Source: Acidilobaceae archaeon (GTDB lineage: Archaea; Thermoproteota; Thermoprotei_A; Sulfolobales; Acidilobaceae). Taken from it: 17,446 nt of DNA. Below are positions 1-7,071 of this stretch, piece by piece (the stretch's first letter is position 1; each line of letters begins with the position of its first letter). The translations under genes were made by a program, and so were the position numbers. The notes under the pieces were generated by a model. The model saw only the letters and a program-made list of their open reading frames with translations, did not search any database and had not been told where the DNA came from. The stretch is from NCBI GenBank assembly GCA_027013765.1, contig JALWGG010000034.1:1-17446 (forward strand), read 5' to 3'.

Positions 1-673
1 GTATTCCTTGCTTGCTATAATAATTCACATAGTCTAGCCAGAATATGTCAGCCACCACCGTAACGTTCTTGAACGCCAGGTCCGTTATCTTGACTGGGGA
101 AGACTCCTGGCCGACTATAATATTTAGACCGTCAGGCCTGGAGACAAGGATTATTGGAAGCACCTGTATAGTCCTATTGGCTCCTCTATCCACGATCACC
201 GAGTTATTTATAGGCTTGAATAGTGTTAAGATGCCCATAGGGAACGCTTCATCGGACAACTCATACTCTACCCTATAGATTTCGGTGTAGCCGATTATAG
301 TCTGTTGAGCCCCCAACGCGTTTAAATACTCTGGTATAACTGCCTTGATGTTGTTGGGCGTAATTACACCAGAGTACATAGGCTCCATACCTGTATATAT
401 CCTATGTTCAGCCACAGGCACTCCAAGGTACTTCACCCACTCCGGAGGCACCATAGTAGGGTACTCGCTCCACGCTAGCCTATTCTTCCACTTTGTAGGT
501 AGATCTGGGGGTACAGTCGCAAGCGCGTATATGGAGATCACTATTATAACCACTAGTATTAGCAGGCCGACCTTTCCAAGGTTATTCCTCCACACCTCCC
601 CGAACCCGCTCCTCAGGGAGGATACAAGCTTCTCAAGGAAGCTCTCCCTAACTCTCCTACCACTACCGGACAT
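1..673 (-). CDS. DppC/OppC-like ABC transporter permease, partial (C-terminal part beyond left edge)
   Basis: This frame is open from ATG at 673 to the left edge (224 codons visible), so the gene is cut before its transport core. The visible part has a basic cytoplasmic N-terminus (residues 1-30), one membrane helix (about 34-52), then about 170 residues with no further membrane segment. That stretch is rich in beta-forming residues and has sequons at N157, N166 and N203. A single early TM followed by an extracytoplasmic region fits the N-terminus of DppC/OppC-type permeases, although this region is far longer than in bacterial members. The start codon overlaps the stop of the upstream DppB-like gene (TGATG), so the two are almost certainly co-translated and form the heterodimeric membrane channel of a peptide-type importer. 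The assignment rests on position and topology, because the EAA loop lies outside the window. Confidence 0.75.
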   Translation of the reverse strand, partial: MSGSGRRVRESFLEKLVSSLRSGFGEVWRNNLGKVGLLILVVIIVISIYALATVPPDLPTKWKNRLAWSEYPTMVPPEWVKYLGVPVAEHRIYTGMEPMYSGVITPNNIKAVIPEYLNALGAQQTIIGYTEIYRVEYELSDEAFPMGILTLFKPINNSVIVDRGANRTIQVLPIILVSRPDGLNIIVGQESSPVKITDLAFKNVTVVADIFWLDYVNYYSKQGI

Positions 674-1764
674 CACATCTTCACCCTCGGATCAAGTATC
701 ACATACAATAATTCGAGAATGTACCTTCCGAGTATATACACGACCGTTGTTACATAGATCAACCCGAGTATAGTGGGTGCATCGCCCGAGAGTATGGCTT
801 GATAGTATAGAGATCCCATCCCCGGCCAGTCGAAGACCGTCTCAGTTATTATGAATCCCTGGATACTGGTGGCTAGCCCAAGTATGACGAATGTCACCAC
901 TGGGCCTGCAATAACCCTCAGTATATATTTCCTAACAACCATATTCTCCGGAAGCCCCTTGGCTTTTGCAACCACCACATAATCCTCAGTCACAACCCTT
1001 ATAGCGACAGCCCTAACAGAGTAGAGCCAGCCTCCCAGGAATGAGAATGTTGTGACGAGTATTGGGAGATATGCAAAGTATAATATCTGCTTTACCGTGT
1101 ACAATGGATCAGACACGAACTGGTCCCACTTTAGGAAACTCAAGATCTGCCTGTACTGCGTAGGTGCGACACCAGCCTTGAAGCCGAACAGGTATATGGC
1201 GATCATGGCGAGCCACCAGAGGGGTGCGGCATTTGTTATAGCTGCGTATGATATAACACTCTTATCCAGGAGACTGCCCCTCTTATATGCTATATAGGGG
1301 CCCAAGGGTAATGCTATAGCCATGGCCAGGAGCTCGGCGACAGTGATCATTATAATCGTTCTAGGCAATGCAGCCTTGATAGCGGTCCCCACACCCAGGG
1401 GTTTCCTAAGGCCTGCTATGTTTGCGACCTCATCTGATGTAACATTCAAGTCTAGCTTGAATGTTCTTATGGTCATCGGAACTAGCCTACTATACCAGGG
1501 CTTATCCAGACCATATATATGGATTAAACGTTCACGCTCATTCTCTATTATCTGCTGTAACTCCTCCTGAGTTATGCCAGGCTTCCTCTGTAAAGCCTGC
1601 TTAAGAGCCTGGATCCGCTGCTCTATCAATGCATTAAGTATCTTTGCATCATATCCTGTCGCACCTATGATGACCGCCGTGAAGAATACTATTAGTATAA
1701 GTGCGACTCCAAGGGTTACACCCCTCTTCACGGCCACGTTAACTAGCCTACGGTCTACGGGCAT
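673..1764 (-). CDS. DppB/OppB-like ABC transporter permease
   Basis: A 363-residue inner permease subunit of a family-5 (oligopeptide/sugar oligomer) ABC importer. It has a first membrane helix at about 17-37, a charged extracytoplasmic segment (about 38-130), then the transport domain with five further hydrophobic segments between about 133 and 355. The EAA loop that docks on the ATPase is at about 260-285 (AKAKGLPENM, then a conserved basic/hydrophobic stretch). The ETVFDWPGMGSLYYQAI block (308-324) and the terminal LDPRV (357-361) are typical DppB signatures. The ATG at 1764 has a GGTGG ribosome binding site at 1771-1775. A TATA box at 1815-1821 gives it its own promoter, separate from the binding-protein gene upstream. 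It overlaps the DppC-like gene by TGATG. The substrate cannot be read from the sequence; peptides or oligosaccharides are both handled by this family in archaea. Confidence 0.92.
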   Translation of the reverse strand: MPVDRRLVNVAVKRGVTLGVALILIVFFTAVIIGATGYDAKILNALIEQRIQALKQALQRKPGITQEELQQIIENERERLIHIYGLDKPWYSRLVPMTIRTFKLDLNVTSDEVANIAGLRKPLGVGTAIKAALPRTIIMITVAELLAMAIALPLGPYIAYKRGSLLDKSVISYAAITNAAPLWWLAMIAIYLFGFKAGVAPTQYRQILSFLKWDQFVSDPLYTVKQILYFAYLPILVTTFSFLGGWLYSVRAVAIRVVTEDYVVVAKAKGLPENMVVRKYILRVIAGPVVTFVILGLATSIQGFIITETVFDWPGMGSLYYQAILSGDAPTILGLIYVTTVVYILGRYILELLYVILDPRVKM

Positions 1765-1814
1765 GTAAGTCCACCAGGCATACCCAAACCAGGATAGTAA
1801 ATGTGTCGTTAACC

Positions 1815-1821
1815 ATTTATA
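1815..1821 (-). promoter_or_regulatory. TATA box for the permease operon
   Basis: On the minus strand the sequence reads GGTATAAATGG, a good archaeal TATA box. Its centre near 1818 predicts a transcription start around 1792, giving a leader of about 27 nt before the ATG at 1764, with GGTGG at 1771-1775. It lies downstream of the U-rich terminator of the binding-protein gene, so the permeases can be expressed separately from the binding protein. Confidence 0.6.
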
Positions 1822-1854
1822 CCTTTACACGTTTAGAGTATTATAATATACAAC

Positions 1855-1891
1855 AAAATTTAAAAATAATATATTAAAAATAAATTAAAAA
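1855..1891 (-). terminator. U-rich archaeal terminator after the binding-protein gene
   Basis: Starting 23 nt after the stop codon at 1914, the minus-strand transcript would carry U5 tracts at 1887-1891, 1876-1880 and 1862-1866 and a U4 tract at 1855-1858, with no GC-rich hairpin. Serial U tracts without a stem are the usual archaeal terminator form. This is the most AT-rich stretch in the window. Confidence 0.65.
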
Positions 1892-1913
1892 TTAGTTAGA
1901 TATAGCGTGGCTG

Positions 1914-4900
1914 CTACCTCCTTAGGATTAGTGCCGCGACTGCTAACAGTATTATCAGATTCAGTACTGATATTATCATTGTTGTCTTGGCTGTTGACTG
2001 TGCAGCCTCAGCAGCAGACTTTGCATCGTCGACCGCCTGCCCTAGGTTCTTAACCTGCGTGTTCAGCTGCTCTACCTGGCTACTTAGCTGGTCCGTGGTC
2101 TGGGCTAGCGTGTTGACCTGGCTGTTCAGCTGGTCTATGGTGCCACCTAGCTGTGTACCTAGCTGGCTCACTGACTGTGTCAACGTGTCTGATAGTGACT
2201 GTATCGAGGTTGATAGTGCATTGTTTAGGTTGTTGCCGAGTGCTGTTATAGAGTCACTTAGTCCCTGTAGGGCCTGGCTCAGCTGGCCTCCCAGTGCTTG
2301 CTGTAGCTGCTGGAGCTGCTGGTTGAACTGCTCCTGCACCGCCTGGAGCTGCTGGTTGAACTGGTTCTGTATCTGCTGGAGCTGCTCTGCAGTGGTTTCC
2401 GCCAGCTTATTGATCTGGTCCTGCAAGCCCTTAGTTACATTTGTAATTATTATACCGGCAGCCTCGGTTGTCTGCAGTACTACAACCTTCTCTGCTGGTA
2501 GGGCCACCTCCTCTGAATAGGCTATCACTGTTAGCTCATAGGCTGAGTATGGCTCTAGTGTGGCCGTGAAGTCCTTGGATAACGTTATTAAGAATCCTGC
2601 TCCGGATGGTGTAGCCTCTCCTGATGCCAGTATCTCACCTGTCAATGGGTCCCTTAGCAGGTACTTCACGTGTAGTGGTGGCAGTCCTGTTGCCTGCACC
2701 ACTATCTGTGCATCTACTCCTGGAGCTACTAGTGGTGCTATGACGCTTGTTATTGTTGTTGGCTTAGGCTCGCCGAATACCCAGTCTGTTGGCCCGAATG
2801 GGTATGTTGGGTCTCTGAATGCTGTTAACTCTAGCTTCTGGCCGTCCTTGTCGAAGTATGTTAGCATGAATGGTCCCTGGCTTATCCATGCTATTCCATA
2901 CTGGTCTATCCAGTTGACTACTGCCTGTATCCTTGCATTCCACTCGTCCTGGGTCATGAGTGTTGTGCCGTCTGGTAGTGTGAAGTATCCCTTATAGGTG
3001 TTGTAGCCGTTCGCGCCGAAGTCGCCCTGGAACTCGGTCTTCACTAGTTGTGCATCATCAGGCAGTACTAGGCTTAGCTGTGGTATACCCTCATCCTCGC
3101 TCCTCGTGTCGCTCAGCGCCCTCTCCTTGGTCACGAAGGCTACATAGTCGTGGAATAGTATTAACTCTGCGGGCAACTCTACCGTGGCAAGCACTGACTG
3201 GGCTGCTATGTAGTTGGGGTCGAAGTGCCAGTAGTTCAGGTAGACCTCAAGCTTGTTCTGGTCTATCAATGGCTTTATGGCGACGAACTGGTCTAGTGTG
3301 GGCCTGCTTGGCTCTGCTATTGATGACTCAAGCTGGCTCTTCTGCTCGTCATATACTAGGTCTAGCCATACCGCCCAGTATGCCAGCAGGTCTGCCCAGG
3401 TTATCGTCTGGCCGTCGTGCCACTTGGACCCGAAGAACTTTGATAGGTCTAGTACTACCTTGCTGGTCGCGCTTGTCTTACCCAGGTCTGATGCGTATAC
3501 CCACTTGTCGTTTACTGGGTCCCACCATATTGCATCGCCTGGTACATCCAGTGTGCCCGTCGGCCCTGCGGTCTCAACTGTGTAGTCTACCCTGAACGGT
3601 ATTGGCTTTCCGTTGAATGGGTGGAACCATGTGAATGGGTCGAATGTACACCTTGCGGGGTCAACGCTGTAGACGTCGTCGAACCCTCCTAGCACGTTCC
3701 ATACGCTCCTTGTCGTCCATACCCATAGGTGGCCTGCCCTCACCGTGTCTGTCCCGGGTATGCTCCATCCCCTGCAGTTGTATAGGCTCCTAAGCCCGGC
3801 ACCCATGTCCACTGTTACTCCCTGGAGGTCCTCCCTCGCCGGGAATGAGTCTAGGGTTGCCACTACCCAGATCCTTATTGCCTCTAAGGTACCTAGCTCC
3901 GTGCCCTTCCTTAGGTACTCGACCCACTGGTCCTGGCTTGTTATGCCCTCCATTAGTGCTGTTGACTTGCTGTAGAAGTCCACAGTCTTCCCGGTCTCAT
4001 CTACAACCTCTGGCTTATAGTTCCAGTAGTCGCTCTCACCCCATCCGGGGGCCCAGCCAAGCCATGTTGCACCGAACTGTGCTAGGTTCCATGGGTCCCA
4101 CTTGTCTATGGCTCCCTTGCCCCAGCCCTCAGTGTAGAAGCTCCACTCGAAGTCTATCGGGTTGGTGAAGTACACCTTGAATATGGCCTCGAAGAATGTT
4201 AGCTCCTGGACCTGGACGCTGAATCCAAGGTCTCTGAGAGCCCTGGCGAATATGTGGCCTAGCTCGAACCTCTGGTCCTCCACTCTAACGATTCCTATTA
4301 TTGTTACTGGCTGCCCCTTGTAGGTCCATACGCCGCCCTCCTTGACTGCACCAGCCCTAGTCATCACGTCATTCACAACGTTCTGGACGTACTGTGGCTG
4401 GTATGTGAACTTGAACTTTGCTACTACGTCTATCAGCTCAGTGTATACCGGGTCGTCCGGCCCGTAGAAGGTGTATTTGGGTATGGCGAAGCCCTTGAAC
4501 ACTTCCTTCACTATGGTCTCTCTGTCAATGACGTAGTTTAGAGCGAACCTTATGTCCCTGAAGCAGAACGGGTTCAGGTTGAACTTGTCGCTCTTGAAGA
4601 CTACCGTGGTTCCAGCTGGGAGGTTGTTCTGTACAGCACAGAACTCTACTGTCGTCTTACCCTCATCAGCATTTGGCTCAACATATCTTATCACTACCGG
4701 GTCTACTCCAAAGAAGCCAGCTGCTTCCTCCTTGCTGTTGAATACCCTATTGACCTCCACTATCTGCACCGGGGCCGGGTTAAGGCCGAAGTCGTTCAGG
4801 CCTGCAGGAGCGGTGTATAGCTTAACTCCAGGCGTCTGGGCCAGCTCCTGGGCCTGGTCTGGCCCTAGGCCGAATAGGTATACATCTACTTTACCGGTCT

Positions 4901-5057
4901 TGAACGCGTCTGTGATCTCATCGAGGGTATACCTGCTCCATACTATCTTGTCTGTAGCTGGCCCCTTCTCTTGTGCCGTTGTGACTGTGGATGCTCCTAG
5001 TGGGAGCACCATTAGTATGACGAGCAACGCCGCTATCAGGACCTTACTATTCACCAT
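1914..5057 (-). CDS. Surface-anchored family-5 substrate-binding protein with coiled-coil stalk, apparently circularly permuted
   Basis: A 1047-residue extracellular ligand-binding protein of the adjacent peptide-type ABC importer. Order: signal peptide (about 1-28), lobe-II-like region (about 38-435), lobe-I-like region (about 436-764), Ig/FN3-like beta domain (about 765-866), Gln-rich coiled coil (about 869-1024), membrane helix (about 1025-1045) and basic LRR end. In canonical family-5 binding proteins the WHDG block comes early and the RQALxYAIDR block late. Here RFALNYVIDRE is at 170-180, WHDGQTIT at 546-553 and the hinge-like QGPFMLTYF at 727-735. The order is therefore reversed and each block occurs once. 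A C-terminal anchor fits the Opp-class binding proteins described in Sulfolobus. Four cysteines (140, 165, 428, 470) could form disulphides. The ATG at 5057 has GGGTGA at 5062-5067. The family assignment is firm; the permutation is inference from motif order. Confidence 0.88.
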   Translation of the reverse strand: MVNSKVLIAALLVILMVLPLGASTVTTAQEKGPATDKIVWSRYTLDEITDAFKTGKVDVYLFGLGPDQAQELAQTPGVKLYTAPAGLNDFGLNPAPVQIVEVNRVFNSKEEAAGFFGVDPVVIRYVEPNADEGKTTVEFCAVQNNLPAGTTVVFKSDKFNLNPFCFRDIRFALNYVIDRETIVKEVFKGFAIPKYTFYGPDDPVYTELIDVVAKFKFTYQPQYVQNVVNDVMTRAGAVKEGGVWTYKGQPVTIIGIVRVEDQRFELGHIFARALRDLGFSVQVQELTFFEAIFKVYFTNPIDFEWSFYTEGWGKGAIDKWDPWNLAQFGATWLGWAPGWGESDYWNYKPEVVDETGKTVDFYSKSTALMEGITSQDQWVEYLRKGTELGTLEAIRIWVVATLDSFPAREDLQGVTVDMGAGLRSLYNCRGWSIPGTDTVRAGHLWVWTTRSVWNVLGGFDDVYSVDPARCTFDPFTWFHPFNGKPIPFRVDYTVETAGPTGTLDVPGDAIWWDPVNDKWVYASDLGKTSATSKVVLDLSKFFGSKWHDGQTITWADLLAYWAVWLDLVYDEQKSQLESSIAEPSRPTLDQFVAIKPLIDQNKLEVYLNYWHFDPNYIAAQSVLATVELPAELILFHDYVAFVTKERALSDTRSEDEGIPQLSLVLPDDAQLVKTEFQGDFGANGYNTYKGYFTLPDGTTLMTQDEWNARIQAVVNWIDQYGIAWISQGPFMLTYFDKDGQKLELTAFRDPTYPFGPTDWVFGEPKPTTITSVIAPLVAPGVDAQIVVQATGLPPLHVKYLLRDPLTGEILASGEATPSGAGFLITLSKDFTATLEPYSAYELTVIAYSEEVALPAEKVVVLQTTEAAGIIITNVTKGLQDQINKLAETTAEQLQQIQNQFNQQLQAVQEQFNQQLQQLQQALGGQLSQALQGLSDSITALGNNLNNALSTSIQSLSDTLTQSVSQLGTQLGGTIDQLNSQVNTLAQTTDQLSSQVEQLNTQVKNLGQAVDDAKSAAEAAQSTAKTTMIISVLNLIILLAVAALILRR
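2310..2363. repeat. Tandem 33-bp (11-residue) repeat in the coiled-coil region
   Basis: A 21-base block occurs identically at 2310-2330 and 2343-2363, offset by 33 bp. In the protein this is two successive 11-residue units, each containing QFNQQLQ, at about residues 899-920. It is followed by less regular 7-residue repeats (QLNSQVN, TLAQTTD, QLSSQVE, QLNTQVK). An 11-residue period favours a right-handed coiled coil, whereas seven favours a left-handed one. Confidence 0.8.
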
Positions 5058-5087
5058 CCATTCACCCTTCCCACTAAAGTGAGTCTC

Positions 5088-5203
5088 ATTTTGATTAGAT
5101 GTAGTTGTTAGGGTATTTAAAAATGACGGATACCCAATGCAGGGCTAGTCAGTATGTGTATATACGTTATGTCTGGAATGCTACACTGTATATTAATCAA
5201 AAT
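5088..5203. repeat. 10-bp inverted repeat flanking the binding-protein promoter
   Basis: ATTTTGATTA at 5088-5097 is matched exactly by its reverse complement TAATCAAAAT at 5194-5203. The TATA box at 5114-5121 lies between them. The inner arm covers the predicted transcription start and the outer arm lies about 75-80 bp upstream of the TATA box. This could be a pair of operator half-sites, but AT-rich intergenic DNA gives such matches by chance, so the role is only suggested. Confidence 0.4.
5114..5121 (-). promoter_or_regulatory. TATA box for the binding-protein gene
   Basis: The minus strand reads TTTTTAAATACC with the core TTTAAATA at 5114-5121. This predicts a start near 5091 and a leader of about 34 nt carrying the palindrome CACT-AA-AGTG (5072-5081) and the GGGTGA ribosome binding site (5062-5067). 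One arm of a 10-bp inverted repeat (5088-5097) falls on the predicted transcription start. Confidence 0.6.
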
Positions 5204-5243
5204 AACATGTAGAGAATCATAGTGTAATACGGATGATGCTTAA

Positions 5244-5945
5244 CTATTTAAAGAACTTACTCCTATACATGTAACCAAGCACAGCCAATATGGAGAGGAT
5301 TAATATTAAACCTATTATCATATTCATATTATAAACCATTAAATAGGCATTATAGGAATTTGCATAATGAGGCGGGACAGCCTCTATGCTACATGGAGGA
5401 CTACACTTGTAAGTCGATATTTCCTTTACTCCATCACGTAGCCACTCTATCATTACTCCCGATGCACGACCGTTCCTATCGATCTTCAATAATACCTTAT
5501 CAATCATAAAGTTTATCTGGACCGACCCGTTTATAGTCTGTAGCCCATATACTAGGTTTAGAACACCTGGCGATTTTACCTCAAGAGTTGTGGGAGGTAT
5601 GCCTGGCACGCCGATCCTCTCGTTTGCAAGCCTTACCTGGCATAGACTCTCATTAATTCCAAGGTCGATACTGCCATACTGGCTTAAGTTGAGGTCAACC
5701 CTCTCCTCATGGATGCTGGACGGGTTACTACAGTTTGTCGAGATCCAGAATATGAGCTGAGAGTCATTAGGGTATACATATAGCACAGCATATTGAATTG
5801 TATAATCAGTTACAGTTACAACACCTTCACTTACTGGTTTAGTATAGTTCACTATCATAACGGGTTTCGTCAGCCCTATACTGTGGATCGTGTATGCGAG
5901 CCCTATAATGAACAGTGTTAGAGCGGCGATCTCCCTAACCTTCAT
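5244..5945 (-). CDS. Unrecognised membrane protein: TM, Cys-containing ectodomain, TM
   Basis: I do not recognise this 233-residue protein. It has an N-terminal membrane helix (about 7-24), an extracytoplasmic region (about 25-205) and a C-terminal membrane helix (about 207-227) followed by a short basic tail (YRSKFFK). The ectodomain has four cysteines (72, 102, 181, 185) and five N-glycosylation sequons (N33, N71, N86, N98, N139), and its composition suggests beta strands. Both features fit an outside location in a crenarchaeon. The ATG at 5945 has a G6 run at 5951-5956 that can serve as ribosome binding site, with a TATA element centred near 5981. It is divergent from the gene at 6022 of the same topology. 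Its 3' side faces the promoter of the transporter binding protein, but nothing shows that it works with the transporter. Confidence 0.75.
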   Translation of the reverse strand: MKVREIAALTLFIIGLAYTIHSIGLTKPVMIVNYTKPVSEGVVTVTDYTIQYAVLYVYPNDSQLIFWISTNCSNPSSIHEERVDLNLSQYGSIDLGINESLCQVRLANERIGVPGIPPTTLEVKSPGVLNLVYGLQTINGSVQINFMIDKVLLKIDRNGRASGVMIEWLRDGVKEISTYKCSPPCSIEAVPPHYANSYNAYLMVYNMNMIIGLILILSILAVLGYMYRSKFFK

Positions 5946-5974
5946 TTAAGCCCCCCTTAGAGCTATCTAACTAA

Positions 5975-5988
5975 AGGATTTAATTCCT
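5975..5988. promoter_or_regulatory. Nearly symmetric TATA element shared by two divergent genes
   Basis: AGGATTTAATTCCT is palindromic except for one pair, and its centre (5981.5) is almost the midpoint of the 76-bp gap between the two divergent start codons (5945 and 6022). Read either way it gives a T/A-rich TATA core preceded by purines. Predicted starts near 5955 (minus) and 6008 (plus) would give leaders of only about 10-14 nt. No second TATA candidate of similar quality lies in the gap. Confidence 0.5.
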
Positions 5989-6021
5989 ACGCTAGCCTCC
6001 GTAGACAGGGAGCATAGGCCT

Positions 6022-6501
6022 GTGAAGCCGTTAAGAATAGTTGGTATAGGGATACTCTTACTACTAGTTGGGGCGGTGTTAGCACTCCTGTCAACCAGTA
6101 GCCGTGTCTCCGAGGTAAATGCAACATCAACAATAACTTACAAAGAATATGGTGATCTAGCATACCTATTAAACATGGGGGAGGGTAGGATACTCAACGG
6201 CACACTGACTCTATACAACATTGGCGACTCTGAAATACTCATATTTATAGGGCCATTCGAGGAGCCTAAGGTGCTCAGACTCGGTTCAAATAAGAGTGTC
6301 GAGACAAGCGTCTATAGTGGGTATGACCTGAAGATAACACCATTGAACGGGTCTAATGGCGTGGTAAGGCTAGAGTTCCAGGGCTTTGTAGAGGAGTACC
6401 CACTAGGCTGGGTGGTGGCGCTATCTCTACTCTCCTTCATAACTGGGACAGTCGTCTCTACTGTAGGCCTACTATTGTATATGCTAGGTAGAGGGTTATA
6501 G
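6022..6501 (+). CDS. Unrecognised membrane protein: TM, glycosylatable ectodomain, TM
   Basis: I do not recognise this 159-residue protein. It has an N-terminal membrane helix (about 5-24), a beta-rich extracytoplasmic segment (about 27-125) with four sequons (N33, N59, N90, N109) and no cysteine, then a long hydrophobic C-terminal segment (about 128-156). The start is GTG at 6022; the upstream AGGGAG (6007-6012) is a weak ribosome binding site and the leader is predicted to be very short. It repeats the architecture of the 233-residue protein transcribed divergently from the same TATA element. The pair may therefore act together at the membrane, but I see no clear sequence similarity between their ectodomains. 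Confidence 0.72.
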   Translation: MKPLRIVGIGILLLLVGAVLALLSTSSRVSEVNATSTITYKEYGDLAYLLNMGEGRILNGTLTLYNIGDSEILIFIGPFEEPKVLRLGSNKSVETSVYSGYDLKITPLNGSNGVVRLEFQGFVEEYPLGWVVALSLLSFITGTVVSTVGLLLYMLGRGL

Positions 6502-6546
6502 GTTGCGGCTATCTTTTAGAGATTCTAGTAGATTAGGGTGATTTTT

Positions 6547-7071
6547 ATGAGGCGCAAGAGAGGGGAGCCAATATTTACCAGCAGGGCATGGCTAGTTAGC
6601 ATAAGAGTCGGTGGCGAGCACCGGGAATACTGTATAGACTCTGGTTTAGCCCCCTTCCTGACGAGAGGCTTCAGGAGAATACTTCTCATATACCCTAGCA
6701 ACATATGCGAGCATACCGCATCCAGTACAAGATTGCTTGACGGTCCTGGCATGCCAGCATTATTAGACTCTATAGTTGAGGGGTGCAGGGGTGCGGAGAA
6801 GCTAGTCGAGGAATTAGCAGGAAAGGCCAAACCTAGGCCGAGAAGTTTAGCAACGTTTAGGAGAGCCACACAAGAAGAGGTATTGTATACTGAAGCTAGA
6901 AACGCTCTTCTGCTATGCCAACACGTCTTCGGTGAGGATCTAAATTTTGCCTTGGAATGGTTCAAACCCTCATATATAAACTATTCTAGATCAAAGAACA
7001 TACTGTGGAAAAGGCTTAAAAGCCTGTCTAGGATCGAGGAGAGTATATCCGAACTGGTAGAGTCACTTTGA
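6547..7071 (+). CDS. Hypothetical soluble basic protein
   Basis: A 174-residue protein I do not recognise, with no membrane segment or signal peptide. The N-terminus is strongly basic (MRRKRG) and leads into a compact alternating region (about 10-60). This is followed by a helix-rich part with a basic Pro/Arg linker (KAKPRPRS at about 93-100) and a C-terminal helical segment rich in Lys, Arg and Glu. I chose ATG 6547 because AGGGTGAT at 6534-6541 is well placed for it; an in-frame GTG at 6538 would add three residues but lies inside that site. It follows the membrane-protein gene after 45 bp in the same direction. Its last 9 bases overlap the last 9 bases of the opposing small membrane-protein gene, so the two are convergent with overlapping stops. 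Confidence 0.7.
   Translation: MRRKRGEPIFTSRAWLVSIRVGGEHREYCIDSGLAPFLTRGFRRILLIYPSNICEHTASSTRLLDGPGMPALLDSIVEGCRGAEKLVEELAGKAKPRPRSLATFRRATQEEVLYTEARNALLLCQHVFGEDLNFALEWFKPSYINYSRSKNILWKRLKSLSRIEESISELVESL

Noticed and set aside
1914..1925. AAGGAGGT at the very end of the binding-protein gene
   Set aside because: It resembles a strong ribosome binding site, but no start codon follows at a useful distance with an open frame; it encodes the Arg-Arg end of the membrane anchor.
1987..2520. Long plus-strand open frame opposite the stalk region of the binding-protein gene
   Set aside because: It is rich in Cys, Ser and Trp because it is the reverse of Gln/Leu/Ser codons, and it has no recognisable domain. 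The minus-strand gene explains the sequence.
3050..4168. Several plus-strand open frames inside the binding-protein gene
   Set aside because: They overlap each other in different frames, lack ribosome binding sites or TATA boxes, and look like shadows of the minus-strand gene.
5182..5226. TACACT/AGTGTA inverted repeat downstream of the 5244-5945 gene
   Set aside because: The stem has only 6 bp with a 33-base loop and no clear U run after it, so it is not convincing as a terminator.
6525..6965. Minus-strand frame opposite the hypothetical protein at 6547-7071
   Set aside because: The plus-strand frame has a well-placed ribosome binding site and a more protein-like composition. The opposite frame has many Ser/Cys runs typical of a shadow.
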